DNA from: Mucilaginibacter sp. OK283
GTDB lineage: Bacteria; Bacteroidota; Bacteroidia; Sphingobacteriales; Sphingobacteriaceae
Reading direction: 5' to 3'
Length of the DNA: 64,000 nucleotides
NCBI RefSeq assembly: GCF_900110415.1
Contig: NZ_FODR01000001.1
Span: forward strand, 1 to 64,000
Shown here: one piece after another, positions 26,418 to 36,126 of the stretch
Layout of the letters: each line of letters starts with the position of its first letter
Position numbering within the stretch: the stretch's first letter is position 1
Program-made: the position numbers and the translations under genes
Notes under the pieces: model-generated
What the model was told of the DNA's origin: nothing
Databases searched by the model: none
Seen by the model: the letters and a program-made list of their open reading frames with translations, nothing else

Positions 26418-28109
26418 CTATGGCCGTGTAAGATTCCCCAAATCCAGCACAATTGCATCCCCTTCTGGTGTTAAGCGCCAGGCAGAACCGTTGGCCGGTT
26501 TCGAAAGAGTTCCTTGCAAAGCCTTTAATTTATAATTTGTATTTTCAAACCTGCAGTTCAGTTGTTTCGGGTTGATGTTAATATAGGGTGTTGCAGCACC
26601 GGGAGCTACATCCATATCCAAACACCAATTATAGCTGGCCTTGTTATCCATGTATATTTTAATTTGCTTCTCGGTCAAATCAATTTCCAGCATGCCGCCT
26701 TCATTCAGCCGCCATGATATGTGCATGCCGCTTTTTCCGGTATTTGTAAACACCGGCGAATATCCTTTTACCAGGACTTCCTTTCCATCCACCATTTTTT
26801 TCAGCCTTAAGCCGGCAATATGATCGGGCTTGCTCCAAATGTATCCATCCACAACAGGCAGGGTAAAAAAGGTGCATTCGTTTGATGTCGCAGCTTTGGT
26901 TTCGTATACCGATGGGAATTTTTCGTCAAACAAATGAATGTCGCGAATGCGCAGACTGCCATCTTCCCACAGCATATTGATACGATAAAAGCGGCTGTTG
27001 TACCAAACGGTTTTCAAATCGCTGCCCGGGATGTCGTTGCTTACTGTAAATGAAGTTGCCGGGGTAACCGGGTATTTCTTTTTAAACCAGCGGCCCGATT
27101 GTTCGAGGGTTTCAACCCTCACTTTATGCTCATCGCGTAGTTTGGCAATCAGTGGCATCTGCATTTCGAGGCCTTTGGCCATGGCATCCCAGGTAAAAGA
27201 GTTTTCCTGTCCGGCCTGGGTATAATTAAAGCCGAGCGAAGGATCATCGGTAAATGATTTGAAAAACCAGTTTACCCAGGTTGAATCGCCGCCGCCAAAT
27301 TTGTAAACGGGCTCCAATGTAACAACGCGTTGCCGGGTTGTACCAAGGCCGTTATCGTACTGCCGTACCGGATCGCTGCCCAGCATCCGGAAGATGGGAA
27401 CAGGGATCTGGTTCTGCGCGTGCTGGGCCGGCATATACGAGTTTATTTTACTTGGATAATAGGCCTGGTTCCAGTAGCCGCCCCACAAGGTATACCCGTC
27501 GGTGCCATACTGATCTTTACAGTTTGCCGAAGCCACGATATGGTATTTTTGATACATATAGTTAATGCTGTAGGCATCAATAAACCACGAAGCCACCGAT
27601 TGGGGGTAATAGCCAAAAATCTTTTTAAAATCGCGAAAGTATACATCTATCAGTTTTTCGCGCTCCTTTGGTGTATAGCCGGTAGAAAAGCCAATGTTGG
27701 CCCGCCAATCCCAGGGGTAGCGGCCGCGCCATTTAAGGCCAGCATTTTCCACCATAGGCTGCGGGATCTCCCACCAGGCGCCAATCTCGAACATCCCCTT
27801 TGGCAGGCTTGCCAGTAGCTTTTGATATCGCTTATCCATCAGCGCATCATACTGTAAAAGGAATGTGCCACCCAGGTGATACTTTTTCATGATCTCCACC
27901 TGTTTTACCACAGTTTGGTACAATACATCTTCGGTAATTGCCGGATCCCGTGGCTCCAGCAGGCGAATGAAGTTAACAATGTTAACAATTCTGGGTGTAC
28001 TATCGGCGGGTATTGGTTTTTTATTTTGGGCGAGGGCAGTTATCGCCATTGAAATAAACAAAGTGCAAAAAATGAATTTGCAGGCAGCATTAGCTTTTGT
28101 AAAAATCAT
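26418..28109 (-). CDS. Large secreted protein of unknown function, possibly carbohydrate-active
   Basis: A 563-residue protein with a signal peptide ending near ALAQ. The N-terminal half (about 40-340) looks like a TIM-barrel or deacetylase-like domain: NIVNFIRLLEPRDP, HLGGTFLLQYDALMDKRY, FEIGAWWEIPQPMVENAGL, ASWFIDAYSINYMYQKYH. The C-terminal half is beta-rich. It recalls the DUF3863/DUF3864 type of Bacteroidota protein, but that link is from memory and not certain. No catalytic residue can be assigned. The gene stands alone. Confidence 0.7.
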   Translation of the reverse strand: MIFTKANAACKFIFCTLFISMAITALAQNKKPIPADSTPRIVNIVNFIRLLEPRDPAITEDVLYQTVVKQVEIMKKYHLGGTFLLQYDALMDKRYQKLLASLPKGMFEIGAWWEIPQPMVENAGLKWRGRYPWDWRANIGFSTGYTPKEREKLIDVYFRDFKKIFGYYPQSVASWFIDAYSINYMYQKYHIVASANCKDQYGTDGYTLWGGYWNQAYYPSKINSYMPAQHAQNQIPVPIFRMLGSDPVRQYDNGLGTTRQRVVTLEPVYKFGGGDSTWVNWFFKSFTDDPSLGFNYTQAGQENSFTWDAMAKGLEMQMPLIAKLRDEHKVRVETLEQSGRWFKKKYPVTPATSFTVSNDIPGSDLKTVWYNSRFYRINMLWEDGSLRIRDIHLFDEKFPSVYETKAATSNECTFFTLPVVDGYIWSKPDHIAGLRLKKMVDGKEVLVKGYSPVFTNTGKSGMHISWRLNEGGMLEIDLTEKQIKIYMDNKASYNWCLDMDVAPGAATPYININPKQLNCRFENTNYKLKALQGTLSKPANGSAWRLTPEGDAIVLDLGNLTRP

Positions 28110-28259
28110 AGGGTAGGTAAATGTATGGTCAAATTGGATATCAACTCACTAACGTAGTGAATTGATTGGCGTTTGGCATCCCTATCTGTCTGATGTTGGA
28201 AAACAGTTATATATGAGAGAGTAACGTTCAGCTGACGGCTAAGGAAATATGTAACCGGT

Positions 28260-28682
28260 TTATATAAAATCAAAATAGCCCCTTTTGAATATAACTACTG
28301 ATTGAGGAATAGTATTTTCTTCGTCAGGATCGTCAATTGTATTAACACCGATACCATATTTAAGAGAAGTAAATTCATCATGGTTAATTGTTAATTCAGG
28401 ATCGAAACGTTGAAACAGGGAGACCAGATCGCGGTAGCGCGTTTCTAAAAGATTAACATTATTAAAAACAGGATTGGGCCTGAAATACTCGAACGCGTTT
28501 ATATTTCCTTTTTCATCATAATAAACAAATAGCTCGCTTTGCTTAAAGTGATCGTAATAATCCTTGTAGTTATCTTTCCCCTTAACGCCGGATGTAAATT
28601 TTTCATTTAGTTTTTTCCTTATATCTTCCCGGGTATCGGAAAAAAGCAAATAACCAACAGATTTAAATGGAACTATTATCAT
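28260..28682 (-). CDS. Hypothetical protein
   Basis: A 140-residue soluble protein, beginning MIIVPFKSVGYLLFSDTRED with alternating basic and acidic segments and no signal peptide. I do not recognise the family. The compact alpha/beta pattern recalls small immunity or SMI1-like proteins, but no toxin gene is adjacent. It lies 28 bp downstream of the oxidase subunit III gene on the same strand. Confidence 0.6.
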   Translation of the reverse strand: MIIVPFKSVGYLLFSDTREDIRKKLNEKFTSGVKGKDNYKDYYDHFKQSELFVYYDEKGNINAFEYFRPNPVFNNVNLLETRYRDLVSLFQRFDPELTINHDEFTSLKYGIGVNTIDDPDEENTIPQSVVIFKRGYFDFI

Positions 28683-28710
28683 AACTCAGCATATTATGTA
28701 ATCGATTTTA

Positions 28711-29271
28711 TTATTTCAACACCAAAAACAAATAAAGATACACCCACAAAATATCTATAAAATGCCAAAAGGTGGTGCTCATTTCTATGCGGTACAAAAT
28801 TCTGTACCGGGGCTTGTTTTTTAACGAGCCGGATAGGGTGTAGCCCAGCAGCGCAATGCCGGTTATAATGTGTAAAAGATGAACGGCCACAAAAACATAA
28901 ATAAACGATTGATAGCTTTTATGCATATCAAAATAAACTTTTTGATGAAGCAAAATACCCCAGGCAACAGCCTGCAGTAACATAAACAGTAGCCCCAACA
29001 CCATCGTAATTTTTAGGTACAGGTGGAATTTGGCATTTTGCAATTGCTTTAAACTTTTGCCGGCTACATGTAAAGTGCCACTGCTACCGAGTATAACAAC
29101 GGTACTAACGATAAAAACAAACGGCAATTGAGTATGTATGACATCGCCTGCCGAGGTTGATATCAGGAACACGCTGGTTAGCCCGGCAACCAGCATAAAC
29201 GAAGATGCTATGGCCAGCCAAACCATAAACTTGCGGGCATTCAGGTTTTGTATATCCTTGCGTTCATCCAT
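28711..29271 (-). CDS. Cytochrome c oxidase subunit III-like protein
   Basis: A 186-residue membrane protein with five hydrophobic segments. The subunit III signature is clear near the end (HLLHIITGIALLGY and TTFWHFIDILWVYLYLFLVL). Subunit III stabilises heme-copper oxidases in the inner membrane. No subunit I, II or IV gene is near, so it is an orphan copy; it may serve an oxidase encoded elsewhere or a related caa3/NorE-type complex. Confidence 0.88.
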   Translation of the reverse strand: MDERKDIQNLNARKFMVWLAIASSFMLVAGLTSVFLISTSAGDVIHTQLPFVFIVSTVVILGSSGTLHVAGKSLKQLQNAKFHLYLKITMVLGLLFMLLQAVAWGILLHQKVYFDMHKSYQSFIYVFVAVHLLHIITGIALLGYTLSGSLKNKPRYRILYRIEMSTTFWHFIDILWVYLYLFLVLK

Positions 29272-29373
29272 GCCGAAAATTAGCGAATTGTTGTGTTAAA
29301 AGTGCAATTGCCGGCGTATTTTCCGCAACTGGCATTAAACAGGCCGGGTACTTTTACGCGTAAAATCAATCAA

Positions 29374-29405
29374 ATTGCTTTTGAGGTCCCCATTATTTAT
29401 ATTTG
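29374..29405 (+). promoter_or_regulatory. Promoter of the tricorn-like protease gene
   Basis: ATTG (29374-29377) and TATATTTG (29398-29405) are 20 bp apart, close to the Bacteroidota -33/-7 pattern. The -7 box ends 15 bp before the ATG at 29421. Confidence 0.5.
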
Positions 29406-29420
29406 GTAAAAAAGCTACTT

Positions 29421-32400
29421 ATGCGTACCAAACTTATCGCTCTAACTGTGTTAACACTCAGTTTTTCATTTGCTTACAGCCAGCAAAAAGGATATTACCG
29501 AACGCCCTGCATCAGCAAAAACACCGTTGTATTTACTGCCGAAGGAGACCTTTGGAAATACGACCTTGCCAGTAATGCATCAACCCGGTTAACCACCAAT
29601 GCCGGGGTTGAACAAAACCCGGCTATATCGCCGGATGGAAAGCAGCTGGCTTTTACGGGGCAGTACGAAGGTGTTGCCGAAATTTACCTGATGGATATTA
29701 ATGGCGGCGTGCCTAAACGACTCACTTACGACTATGACGGCCGCAATGAATTTATTTCTGGCTGGACAAAAGAGGGCGATATTTTATACCGAACCACAGC
29801 TATAAGCGCGCTGCCCAATCCGCAGATGGTAAAGCTGAACCCGGCTACAGGCAACAAACAGATTATACCGCTATGGCAGGCCTCGTTGGGATGCTATGAC
29901 GACAATGGCGTGCTTTATTTTACCCGTTTCCCTAACCAGGGCAGTAAAACAAAACGATATAAGGGCGGCCTGATAGAGCAGGTGTGGAAGTTTGATGGCA
30001 GGCAGGAGGCCACAAACCTCACCGGCGATTTTGACGGAACCAGTACCAGCCCCATGTACTACAATGGCCGCATCTACTTTTTATCAGATAGGGACGGCAC
30101 CATGAACCTATGGTCGATGGATACCGGCGGCAAAAACTTAAAGCAGCAAACCTTTTCAAAGGGTTGGGATTTGCAAACGCCGGGCATTTACGAATCAAAA
30201 GTGGTTTACCAGAAGGGGGCCGATATTTGGCTGTACGATATTAATACCAAACAGGAAAGGCTACTGGACATTAACCTCACCTCTGATTTCGATCAGCGCA
30301 AACCCCGCTGGATAAAAGGACCGGTAAACAGTATCAGCTTTTCGGATATCTCGCCAAATGGTAACTATGTGGCTATCGTAAGTCGTGGCCGCGTGTTTGT
30401 ATCGCCGGCTAAAAGCGATCGCTGGGTGGAGATCAACCCCAAAAGCGGCATCCGGGCAAAAGACGTTCATTTTATAAACGATAAAAGCATAGCCGTACTA
30501 TCCGACCAGAACGGCGAATTTGAAGTGTGGAAGATGAGCGCCGACGGCATTGACAAGCCGGTGCAGATGACCCAGAAAAGCACCACCACCATCTCTCTTT
30601 TCAAGGTATCGCCTAATGGTAAGTTTGTGGCCTACAGCGATAAAAACGAAGTGCTGCGGATAGCCGATGCTACAACAGGCGAAATAAAGTTTACTTACGA
30701 TAAGACTTACGGAGGCATAGCTGAGCTTTCATGGTCGCCGAATAGCTTATTGCTGAACGTTACTGAAAGCATTGAGAATACCAACATGCAGATAAGCATG
30801 GTTGATACGCGCACCATGAAGATGAAAGCTGTTACCACAACCCGGCTTAACAATTATAGCCCGGCCTGGTCGGCAGATAATAATTGGTTGTATTTTGTGA
30901 GCGAGCGTAATTTATATTCAAAAACCCGCAGTCCCTGGGGGCCGCGCCAACCCGAGCCGTATTACACACAAACCGCAGGCATTTACGCTATGCCGTTAGA
31001 TACAGGCGCCAAATTCCCCTTCCTGCAAACAGATTCATGGCTTACCGATTCGGTTTTTACGGCGATGGAAAAAAAGAAGATGGAGAAAAAAGCCGATAAA
31101 AAAAGCAAAGGTGTGGTAGCGCCGTCTAAGGTTTATGACTGGGCAACGGCCATGCAAAGCGTTTACCAGGTGCCGGTAAAAAGCGGCAATATAGCATCGG
31201 TAGCTATTGCCAACGGATTTTTGTACTGGCTGGATAGCGGCCCCGAGGGTGAGAACGATGGCGGCAAAATATTCGCGCTGAAAATTGAAGAGAGTAAAAA
31301 GTACGAGCCTACCGAGGTGGCATCGTTTGTACGGGATTTCAGCGTATCGGCCAATGGCAAAAAAATACTGATCCAGTTTACCAATAAATCGTTGGCTGTA
31401 GGTGACGCCAATGGCCAGAAAATGGAACTGGAAAAAACAAAAGTCGATTTGGCTAACTGGAGTTTTTCCATCAATCCGCAGGAGGATTGGAAAGAGATGT
31501 TTGACGATGCCTGGCGCATGATGCGCGATTATTTTTACGACCGTGATATGCACAAAGTAAAATGGGCCGATGTGAAAAAGCAGTACGAGCCCTTGCTGGC
31601 GCGCGTAACCGACCGTTATGAACTTGACGACCTGCTTGGCCAAATGGTTGGCGAACTATCGGCCTTGCACACCTTTGTGTATGGCGGCGACAAACGTACA
31701 GCCGTAGATAAGATACCCACGGGCTTTTTGGGTGCTACATTTAGCAAAGTTGCAGCAGGTGTTAAAATAGAACATATTTATAAAGCCGACCCAGACTATG
31801 CTTTTTCTTCGCCGCTGGATAAGCCGGAATTAAAAATTAAAGAGGGCGACATCATTACCGCGGTTAATAACATACCGCTTACCGGTGTAAATGATATTGG
31901 CGAGGTACTGGCCGATAAGGTGGGCATCCCCGTTAAACTGAACCTTTTAAGCAGGACCAAAAAGCCGTACGAGCAGGTAGTAAAGCCATTTTCTGCAAAC
32001 GATGCCTACAAATTGCGTTATGACGAGTGGGAGTATAATACCCGCCAAAAGGTAGATAGTGCAAGCAATAATGATATTGGCTATATCCACCTAAAAGCCA
32101 TGGGGGGCGATGATATGGATGCCTTTGTAAAACAATTTTATCCGATTTTTAACCGCAAGGGGCTGATACTGGATGTGCGCCAAAATTTTGGCGGTAATAT
32201 AGATAGCTGGGTACTTGAAAAACTGTTACGTAAAGCGTGGATGTACTGGCAGGGCCGCGCGGGCGGGCCAACCTGGAACATGCAGTATGCTTTCAGGGGC
32301 CATATGGTATTGCTTTGCGATCAGCAAACCGCATCAGACGGCGAAGCAATCAGCGAAGGTTTCCGCAGGTTGGGCCTGGGCAAAGTAATAGGGATGCGCA

Positions 32401-32684
32401 CCTGGGGCGGCGAGATTTGGTTATCAAGCGATAACAGGATGGTTGATGGCGGTATAGCATCTGCTGCCGAGATGGGCGTGTTTGGTCCCGAAGGTAAATG
32501 GCTGATAGAAGGGCACGGCGTTGATCCGGATATAGTTGTGGATAACCTGCCTAATGAATCATTCAAAGGAAAAGATGCGCAGTTAGAGGCCGCGCTGGCT
32601 TACCTGAAAAAACAAATAGCCGATAAGCCTGTAGGAGCGCCAAAGGTACCACAACACCCGGATAAATCATTTATATATAAATAG
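29421..32684 (+). CDS. S41 family peptidase, tricorn protease-like
   Basis: A secreted protease of about 1087 residues. A signal peptide (cleavage near AYSQ) is followed by two beta-propeller regions with WD-like repeats (PAISPDGKQLAFTGQYEG, VSPNGKFVAYSDKNE), a helical cap and a PDZ domain (about 760-850). The S41 catalytic domain has the nucleophile Ser near residue 970 in QQTASDGEAISEG. Tricorn-type enzymes trim peptides to short products. The ATG at 29421 is preferred over the TTG at 29403, which lies in the -7 box. It ends at a strong terminator. Confidence 0.92.
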   Translation: MRTKLIALTVLTLSFSFAYSQQKGYYRTPCISKNTVVFTAEGDLWKYDLASNASTRLTTNAGVEQNPAISPDGKQLAFTGQYEGVAEIYLMDINGGVPKRLTYDYDGRNEFISGWTKEGDILYRTTAISALPNPQMVKLNPATGNKQIIPLWQASLGCYDDNGVLYFTRFPNQGSKTKRYKGGLIEQVWKFDGRQEATNLTGDFDGTSTSPMYYNGRIYFLSDRDGTMNLWSMDTGGKNLKQQTFSKGWDLQTPGIYESKVVYQKGADIWLYDINTKQERLLDINLTSDFDQRKPRWIKGPVNSISFSDISPNGNYVAIVSRGRVFVSPAKSDRWVEINPKSGIRAKDVHFINDKSIAVLSDQNGEFEVWKMSADGIDKPVQMTQKSTTTISLFKVSPNGKFVAYSDKNEVLRIADATTGEIKFTYDKTYGGIAELSWSPNSLLLNVTESIENTNMQISMVDTRTMKMKAVTTTRLNNYSPAWSADNNWLYFVSERNLYSKTRSPWGPRQPEPYYTQTAGIYAMPLDTGAKFPFLQTDSWLTDSVFTAMEKKKMEKKADKKSKGVVAPSKVYDWATAMQSVYQVPVKSGNIASVAIANGFLYWLDSGPEGENDGGKIFALKIEESKKYEPTEVASFVRDFSVSANGKKILIQFTNKSLAVGDANGQKMELEKTKVDLANWSFSINPQEDWKEMFDDAWRMMRDYFYDRDMHKVKWADVKKQYEPLLARVTDRYELDDLLGQMVGELSALHTFVYGGDKRTAVDKIPTGFLGATFSKVAAGVKIEHIYKADPDYAFSSPLDKPELKIKEGDIITAVNNIPLTGVNDIGEVLADKVGIPVKLNLLSRTKKPYEQVVKPFSANDAYKLRYDEWEYNTRQKVDSASNNDIGYIHLKAMGGDDMDAFVKQFYPIFNRKGLILDVRQNFGGNIDSWVLEKLLRKAWMYWQGRAGGPTWNMQYAFRGHMVLLCDQQTASDGEAISEGFRRLGLGKVIGMRTWGGEIWLSSDNRMVDGGIASAAEMGVFGPEGKWLIEGHGVDPDIVVDNLPNESFKGKDAQLEAALAYLKKQIADKPVGAPKVPQHPDKSFIYK

Positions 32685-32717
32685 TAACGGTGTTGTTTTA
32701 AGTTTAACTTAATAATT

Positions 32718-32773
32718 AAAAACGCCTTCGCTTATTAATGGCATTAACAGCCAATAAGTTAAGGCGTTTTTTT
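32718..32773. terminator. Bidirectional terminator
   Basis: AAAAACGCCTT (32718-32728) pairs with AAGGCGTTTTT (32761-32771). An inner CTTATT/AATAAG stem is present, with T-runs outside on both strands. It lies between the convergent protease gene and the sulfur operon. Confidence 0.85.
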
Positions 32774-32798
32774 AATTGACGATACTTTATAACTGGTT

Positions 32799-33212
32799 TT
32801 AATGTGGCAACTTATGCCGCAACAAACCATAGAGGTAAGTACCCGCCAATGCCCCGATAACCACGATGATAAAGGATACATACCCGTAGCCGATATTTAC
32901 AAACATAGGGCCGGGGCATGCGCCGGTAAGCGCCCAGCCAAGACCAAATATCAGGCCGCCGATGATATACTTTGCCCTGCTTTTTTCTTTATCGGCAAAT
33001 ATGATGGGGTTGCCCTTCGAGTCTTTGATGTGAAACCTTTTAATAATGTAAACAGCCAATGCCCCTAAAACCACAGCGGTGCCAATAATGCCATACATAT
33101 GAAACGACTGGAAGCGAAACATCTCCTGGATGCGGTACCAGGACACCGCTTCAGACTTGGTCATGATGATGCCGAAGATGATGCCGGCGATGATAAATCT
33201 TAATCCTTTCAT
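32799..33212 (-). CDS. YeeE/YedE family membrane protein (second half-transporter)
   Basis: A 137-residue protein with four hydrophobic segments. It carries the YeeE/YedE signature GWALTGACPGPMFVNIGYG, whose Cys is thought to pass thiosulfate along the channel. It overlaps its partner gene by 4 bp. Bacteroidota often split this transporter into two short subunits, as here. It is the last gene of the sulfur operon. Confidence 0.88.
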   Translation of the reverse strand: MKGLRFIIAGIIFGIIMTKSEAVSWYRIQEMFRFQSFHMYGIIGTAVVLGALAVYIIKRFHIKDSKGNPIIFADKEKSRAKYIIGGLIFGLGWALTGACPGPMFVNIGYGYVSFIIVVIGALAGTYLYGLLRHKLPH

Positions 33213-33769
33213 ATCGATAATATCAGCGGTAACAAAAAGTGTGTCATGATAAGCCCGCCGGCAAAAAAGCCAATGACCGCAATTAATGAAGGCAATTGCA
33301 GATTTGACAGGCCACTAATGGCATGCCCCGATGTACATCCGCCCGCATACCTGGAACCAAAGCCCACCAGTAACCCACCGGATAACAGGATGACAATGTT
33401 TTTGAAAGAAAGGCTATGAACCCCAAAAAGCTGTGTGGGATTTAGCTGACCGTCAAAATTTATACCGATAGTTTTAAGATCGGTAACGGTAGAGGCGGCC
33501 AGTTTTAATGGCGCATCGTTTTTTAACAGGGTCGCGGATATCAATCCGCCTAAAACCGAGCCCAGCAAAAACAGCAGGTTCCATTTTTGTGCCCGCCAGT
33601 CGAAATCAAAAAGCGATACTTTTTTACCCGCACCGGCCATGGAGCAGATGGTGCGCAGGTTTGATGAAAAACCAAATGATTTTCCGAAATAAAGCAATAA
33701 AACCATGATAGCTGCAATTGCAGCCCCCGAAGTATACCAGGGCCAGGGTTGTTTGAGCAAATTAAGCAT
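33209..33769 (-). CDS. YeeE/YedE family membrane protein (first half-transporter)
   Basis: A 186-residue protein with about five hydrophobic segments and the conserved GFGSRYAGGCTSGHAISGLS, which contains the Cys used by YeeE-type thiosulfate transporters. Together with the following 137-residue protein it should form one transporter. It lies 38 bp after the metallo-beta-lactamase-rhodanese gene. Thiosulfate or a related sulfane-sulfur compound is the likely substrate, by family. Confidence 0.9.
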   Translation of the reverse strand: MLNLLKQPWPWYTSGAAIAAIMVLLLYFGKSFGFSSNLRTICSMAGAGKKVSLFDFDWRAQKWNLLFLLGSVLGGLISATLLKNDAPLKLAASTVTDLKTIGINFDGQLNPTQLFGVHSLSFKNIVILLSGGLLVGFGSRYAGGCTSGHAISGLSNLQLPSLIAVIGFFAGGLIMTHFLLPLILSI

Positions 33770-33807
33770 CGTTATATATTAATCCTTATTATTAATTTAC
33801 AAATTAA

Positions 33808-35226
33808 TCAAGGCATTGTGCTTGGACACACATACGCGCTTATATTAAACCTGCCTGAATCTTTTATAGCTTTAAAGCCGCCCTGAACATCAACCAGGTT
33901 TGTAAAGCCCCGCGCCCTCAGCATCGAATTAAATATCATTGAACGATATCCTCCGGCACAATGCACATAGTAAGTCTCATTTTTATCCAACCGGGCCATA
34001 TTGCTGTTGATGTCATCCAGCGGCAGGTTTTCGGCGTCTAATATATGTTCGGCATAGTACTCTGGTGCTTTACGCACATCAAGAATTTTTACCGGGCTAT
34101 GGTTGCTTACTTTATCTGCAAGTTCATCAGCAGTTAAAGATACAATGCTGTCTGTTTCGTTACCGGCAGCCTGCCACGCCGCAATGCCGCCCTTTAAGTA
34201 ACCAATGGCATGGTCATAACCTACACGGGCCAGGCGGGTAACTACCTCTTCTTCGCGCCCGTCTTCGGTAATCAACAAAATTTGCTGGTTAATATCCGGC
34301 ACCAACGCGCCAACCCATGGGGCAAAGCTCCCATCTATGCCAATATTGATGGAGTTAGGCACAAAGGCCTTTGCAAAAACCTGGGGATCGCGCGTGTCAA
34401 GCAAAATGGCGCCGGTGCTGTTGGCCGCGGCTTCAAACGCGTCGGGGGTTAATGGCTGGGTTCCCTGGCTCAGTACTTTTTCAAAGCTTTCGTAACCCTC
34501 CCTGTTCATTTTAACATTTAATGGAAAATATACCGGCGGGGCGGTTAATCCACGGGTAACCTCAGTTATAAATTCTTCACGCGTCATGTTGGGGCGCAAG
34601 GCGTAGTTGTATTTTTTTTGATTGCCTAAGGTGTCAGTGGTTTCCTTGCTCATGTTTTTGCCGCAGGCAGATCCGGCACCGTGGGCGGGGTAAATAATAA
34701 CATCATCGGGCAATGTCAGGATGCGGGTGCGCAACGAATCGAACAAAATACCTGCCAGGCCTTCCTGTGTCAGCCCGGATGCTTTTTGTGCCAGGTCGGG
34801 CCGGCCAACATCGCCAATGAATAAAGTATCGCCAGAGAACAACGCGGTTTCTTTGCCAAATTCATCACTCAAAAGGTAACAGGCGGATTCCATAGTATGG
34901 CCGGGTGTGTGCAGCACTTTTATGGTGAATTTGCCAACTTTAAAGGTTTCGTTATCTTTAGCTATATGCGCTTCAAAGCCGGTTACTGCGTTTGGCCCAT
35001 AAACAATCTGCGCGCCGGTTTCCCGTGCCAGGTCGATGTGGCCCGATACGAAATCGGCATGGAAATGAGTTTCAAAAACATACTTGATGGTGGCGCCGGC
35101 CGCTTTGGCTTTAGCTATGTATGGCTTCACCTCCCTTAAGGGATCAACAATGGCAACCTCATTTTCTGATTGGATGTAATATGCACCCTGGGCCAGGCAT
35201 CCGGTATATATTTGTTCTATATGCAT
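33808..35226 (-). CDS. Metallo-beta-lactamase/rhodanese fusion (persulfide dioxygenase-like)
   Basis: A 472-residue cytoplasmic protein. The metallo-beta-lactamase domain (about 1-250) has HFHAD at 54-58 and a downstream HTPGHT, as in ETHE1-type persulfide dioxygenases. Two rhodanese domains follow. The first (about 265-360, LLDTRDPQVFAKAF) has no active-site Cys in its loop, while the second has the loop HCAGGYRS. The pair would oxidise glutathione-type persulfide and transfer sulfane sulfur. The ATG at 35226 replaces the longer reading from 35250, which adds an atypical eight-residue lead. Confidence 0.9.
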   Translation of the reverse strand: MHIEQIYTGCLAQGAYYIQSENEVAIVDPLREVKPYIAKAKAAGATIKYVFETHFHADFVSGHIDLARETGAQIVYGPNAVTGFEAHIAKDNETFKVGKFTIKVLHTPGHTMESACYLLSDEFGKETALFSGDTLFIGDVGRPDLAQKASGLTQEGLAGILFDSLRTRILTLPDDVIIYPAHGAGSACGKNMSKETTDTLGNQKKYNYALRPNMTREEFITEVTRGLTAPPVYFPLNVKMNREGYESFEKVLSQGTQPLTPDAFEAAANSTGAILLDTRDPQVFAKAFVPNSINIGIDGSFAPWVGALVPDINQQILLITEDGREEEVVTRLARVGYDHAIGYLKGGIAAWQAAGNETDSIVSLTADELADKVSNHSPVKILDVRKAPEYYAEHILDAENLPLDDINSNMARLDKNETYYVHCAGGYRSMIFNSMLRARGFTNLVDVQGGFKAIKDSGRFNISAYVCPSTMP

Positions 35227-35304
35227 GATATATTCTTTATACTTTAACAAAGTTGCGGTTTCGTACGCAAACAGATGGTAACCAAAGTCACCGCCGCATT
35301 AAAT

Positions 35305-36105
35305 TTACTTAAAAAACAGTTCTTTGGCCAGTATATAAATACCCATTACCAATACAAACCAGCCAAAGGCTTTTTTTAATTTGTTGGCATCAACCCGGTG
35401 GCTAATTAAGCCGCCTGCAAATATGCCGGCGATGGCTATCGCGGTTATTTTTATCAGAAATGCCCAGTCTATAGTAAAATGACCCAGGTCGCCGGTAAAA
35501 CCAATCAGCGAATTCATGGCGATAACGAGCAGCGAGGTACCAACAGCCTCTTTCATGGGCAAGCCAACCAGTAAAACAAGGGTTGGGATAAGCAAAAAGC
35601 CGCCGCCTGCCCCTAAGAAGCCGGTGGCCAACCCTATGGCTATACCATAAAGTAAAAGTTTGGTAATGTTGCTTTTTTTTTCGCCCGTGTTTTGTGGCAC
35701 TTCCGTCTTACTGCCGCTTTTAATCATTGCTGTTGCCGCGGCCACCATCAACAGCGCGAAAAGCACCATGGTAAGGATATTTTCGGTGAGCTGAAATGAA
35801 CCTATCTGTAAAATGTTATGGGGTATTAAGGGCAACAGGAACTTACGGGCGATAAAAACCGTGCTGATAGATGTTAAACCAAAAAGCAACGCTGTTTTCA
35901 CATTCACCAGTCCCTTGCGGTAGTTGGTAAAAGCGCCAACCAAACTGGTTGAGCCAACAATAAACAGGGAGTAAGAGGTGGCCAAAAGCGGGCTGGCACC
36001 AAAAAGGTAAACCAGCACCGGAACCGTCATGATTGAGCCGCCCCCACCAATAAGGCCAAGCGAAATTCCGATTAAAGCAGATGCGAGGTAAGCGAAAGCG
36101 TGCAT
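35305..36105 (-). CDS. TauE/SafE family sulfite exporter-like protein
   Basis: A 266-residue membrane protein with about eight hydrophobic segments and two copies of the family glycine motif (GLIGGGGSIMTVPVLVYLFG and GFLGAGGGFLLIPTLVLLVG). TauE/SafE proteins export sulfite or other sulfonate-derived anions. It heads the sulfur operon. The gene set of exporter, persulfide enzyme and thiosulfate channel fits handling of reduced sulfur, sulfide detoxification or both. Confidence 0.92.
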   Translation of the reverse strand: MHAFAYLASALIGISLGLIGGGGSIMTVPVLVYLFGASPLLATSYSLFIVGSTSLVGAFTNYRKGLVNVKTALLFGLTSISTVFIARKFLLPLIPHNILQIGSFQLTENILTMVLFALLMVAAATAMIKSGSKTEVPQNTGEKKSNITKLLLYGIAIGLATGFLGAGGGFLLIPTLVLLVGLPMKEAVGTSLLVIAMNSLIGFTGDLGHFTIDWAFLIKITAIAIAGIFAGGLISHRVDANKLKKAFGWFVLVMGIYILAKELFFK

Positions 36106-36126
36106 GTTTAAAACTAATTATTAACA

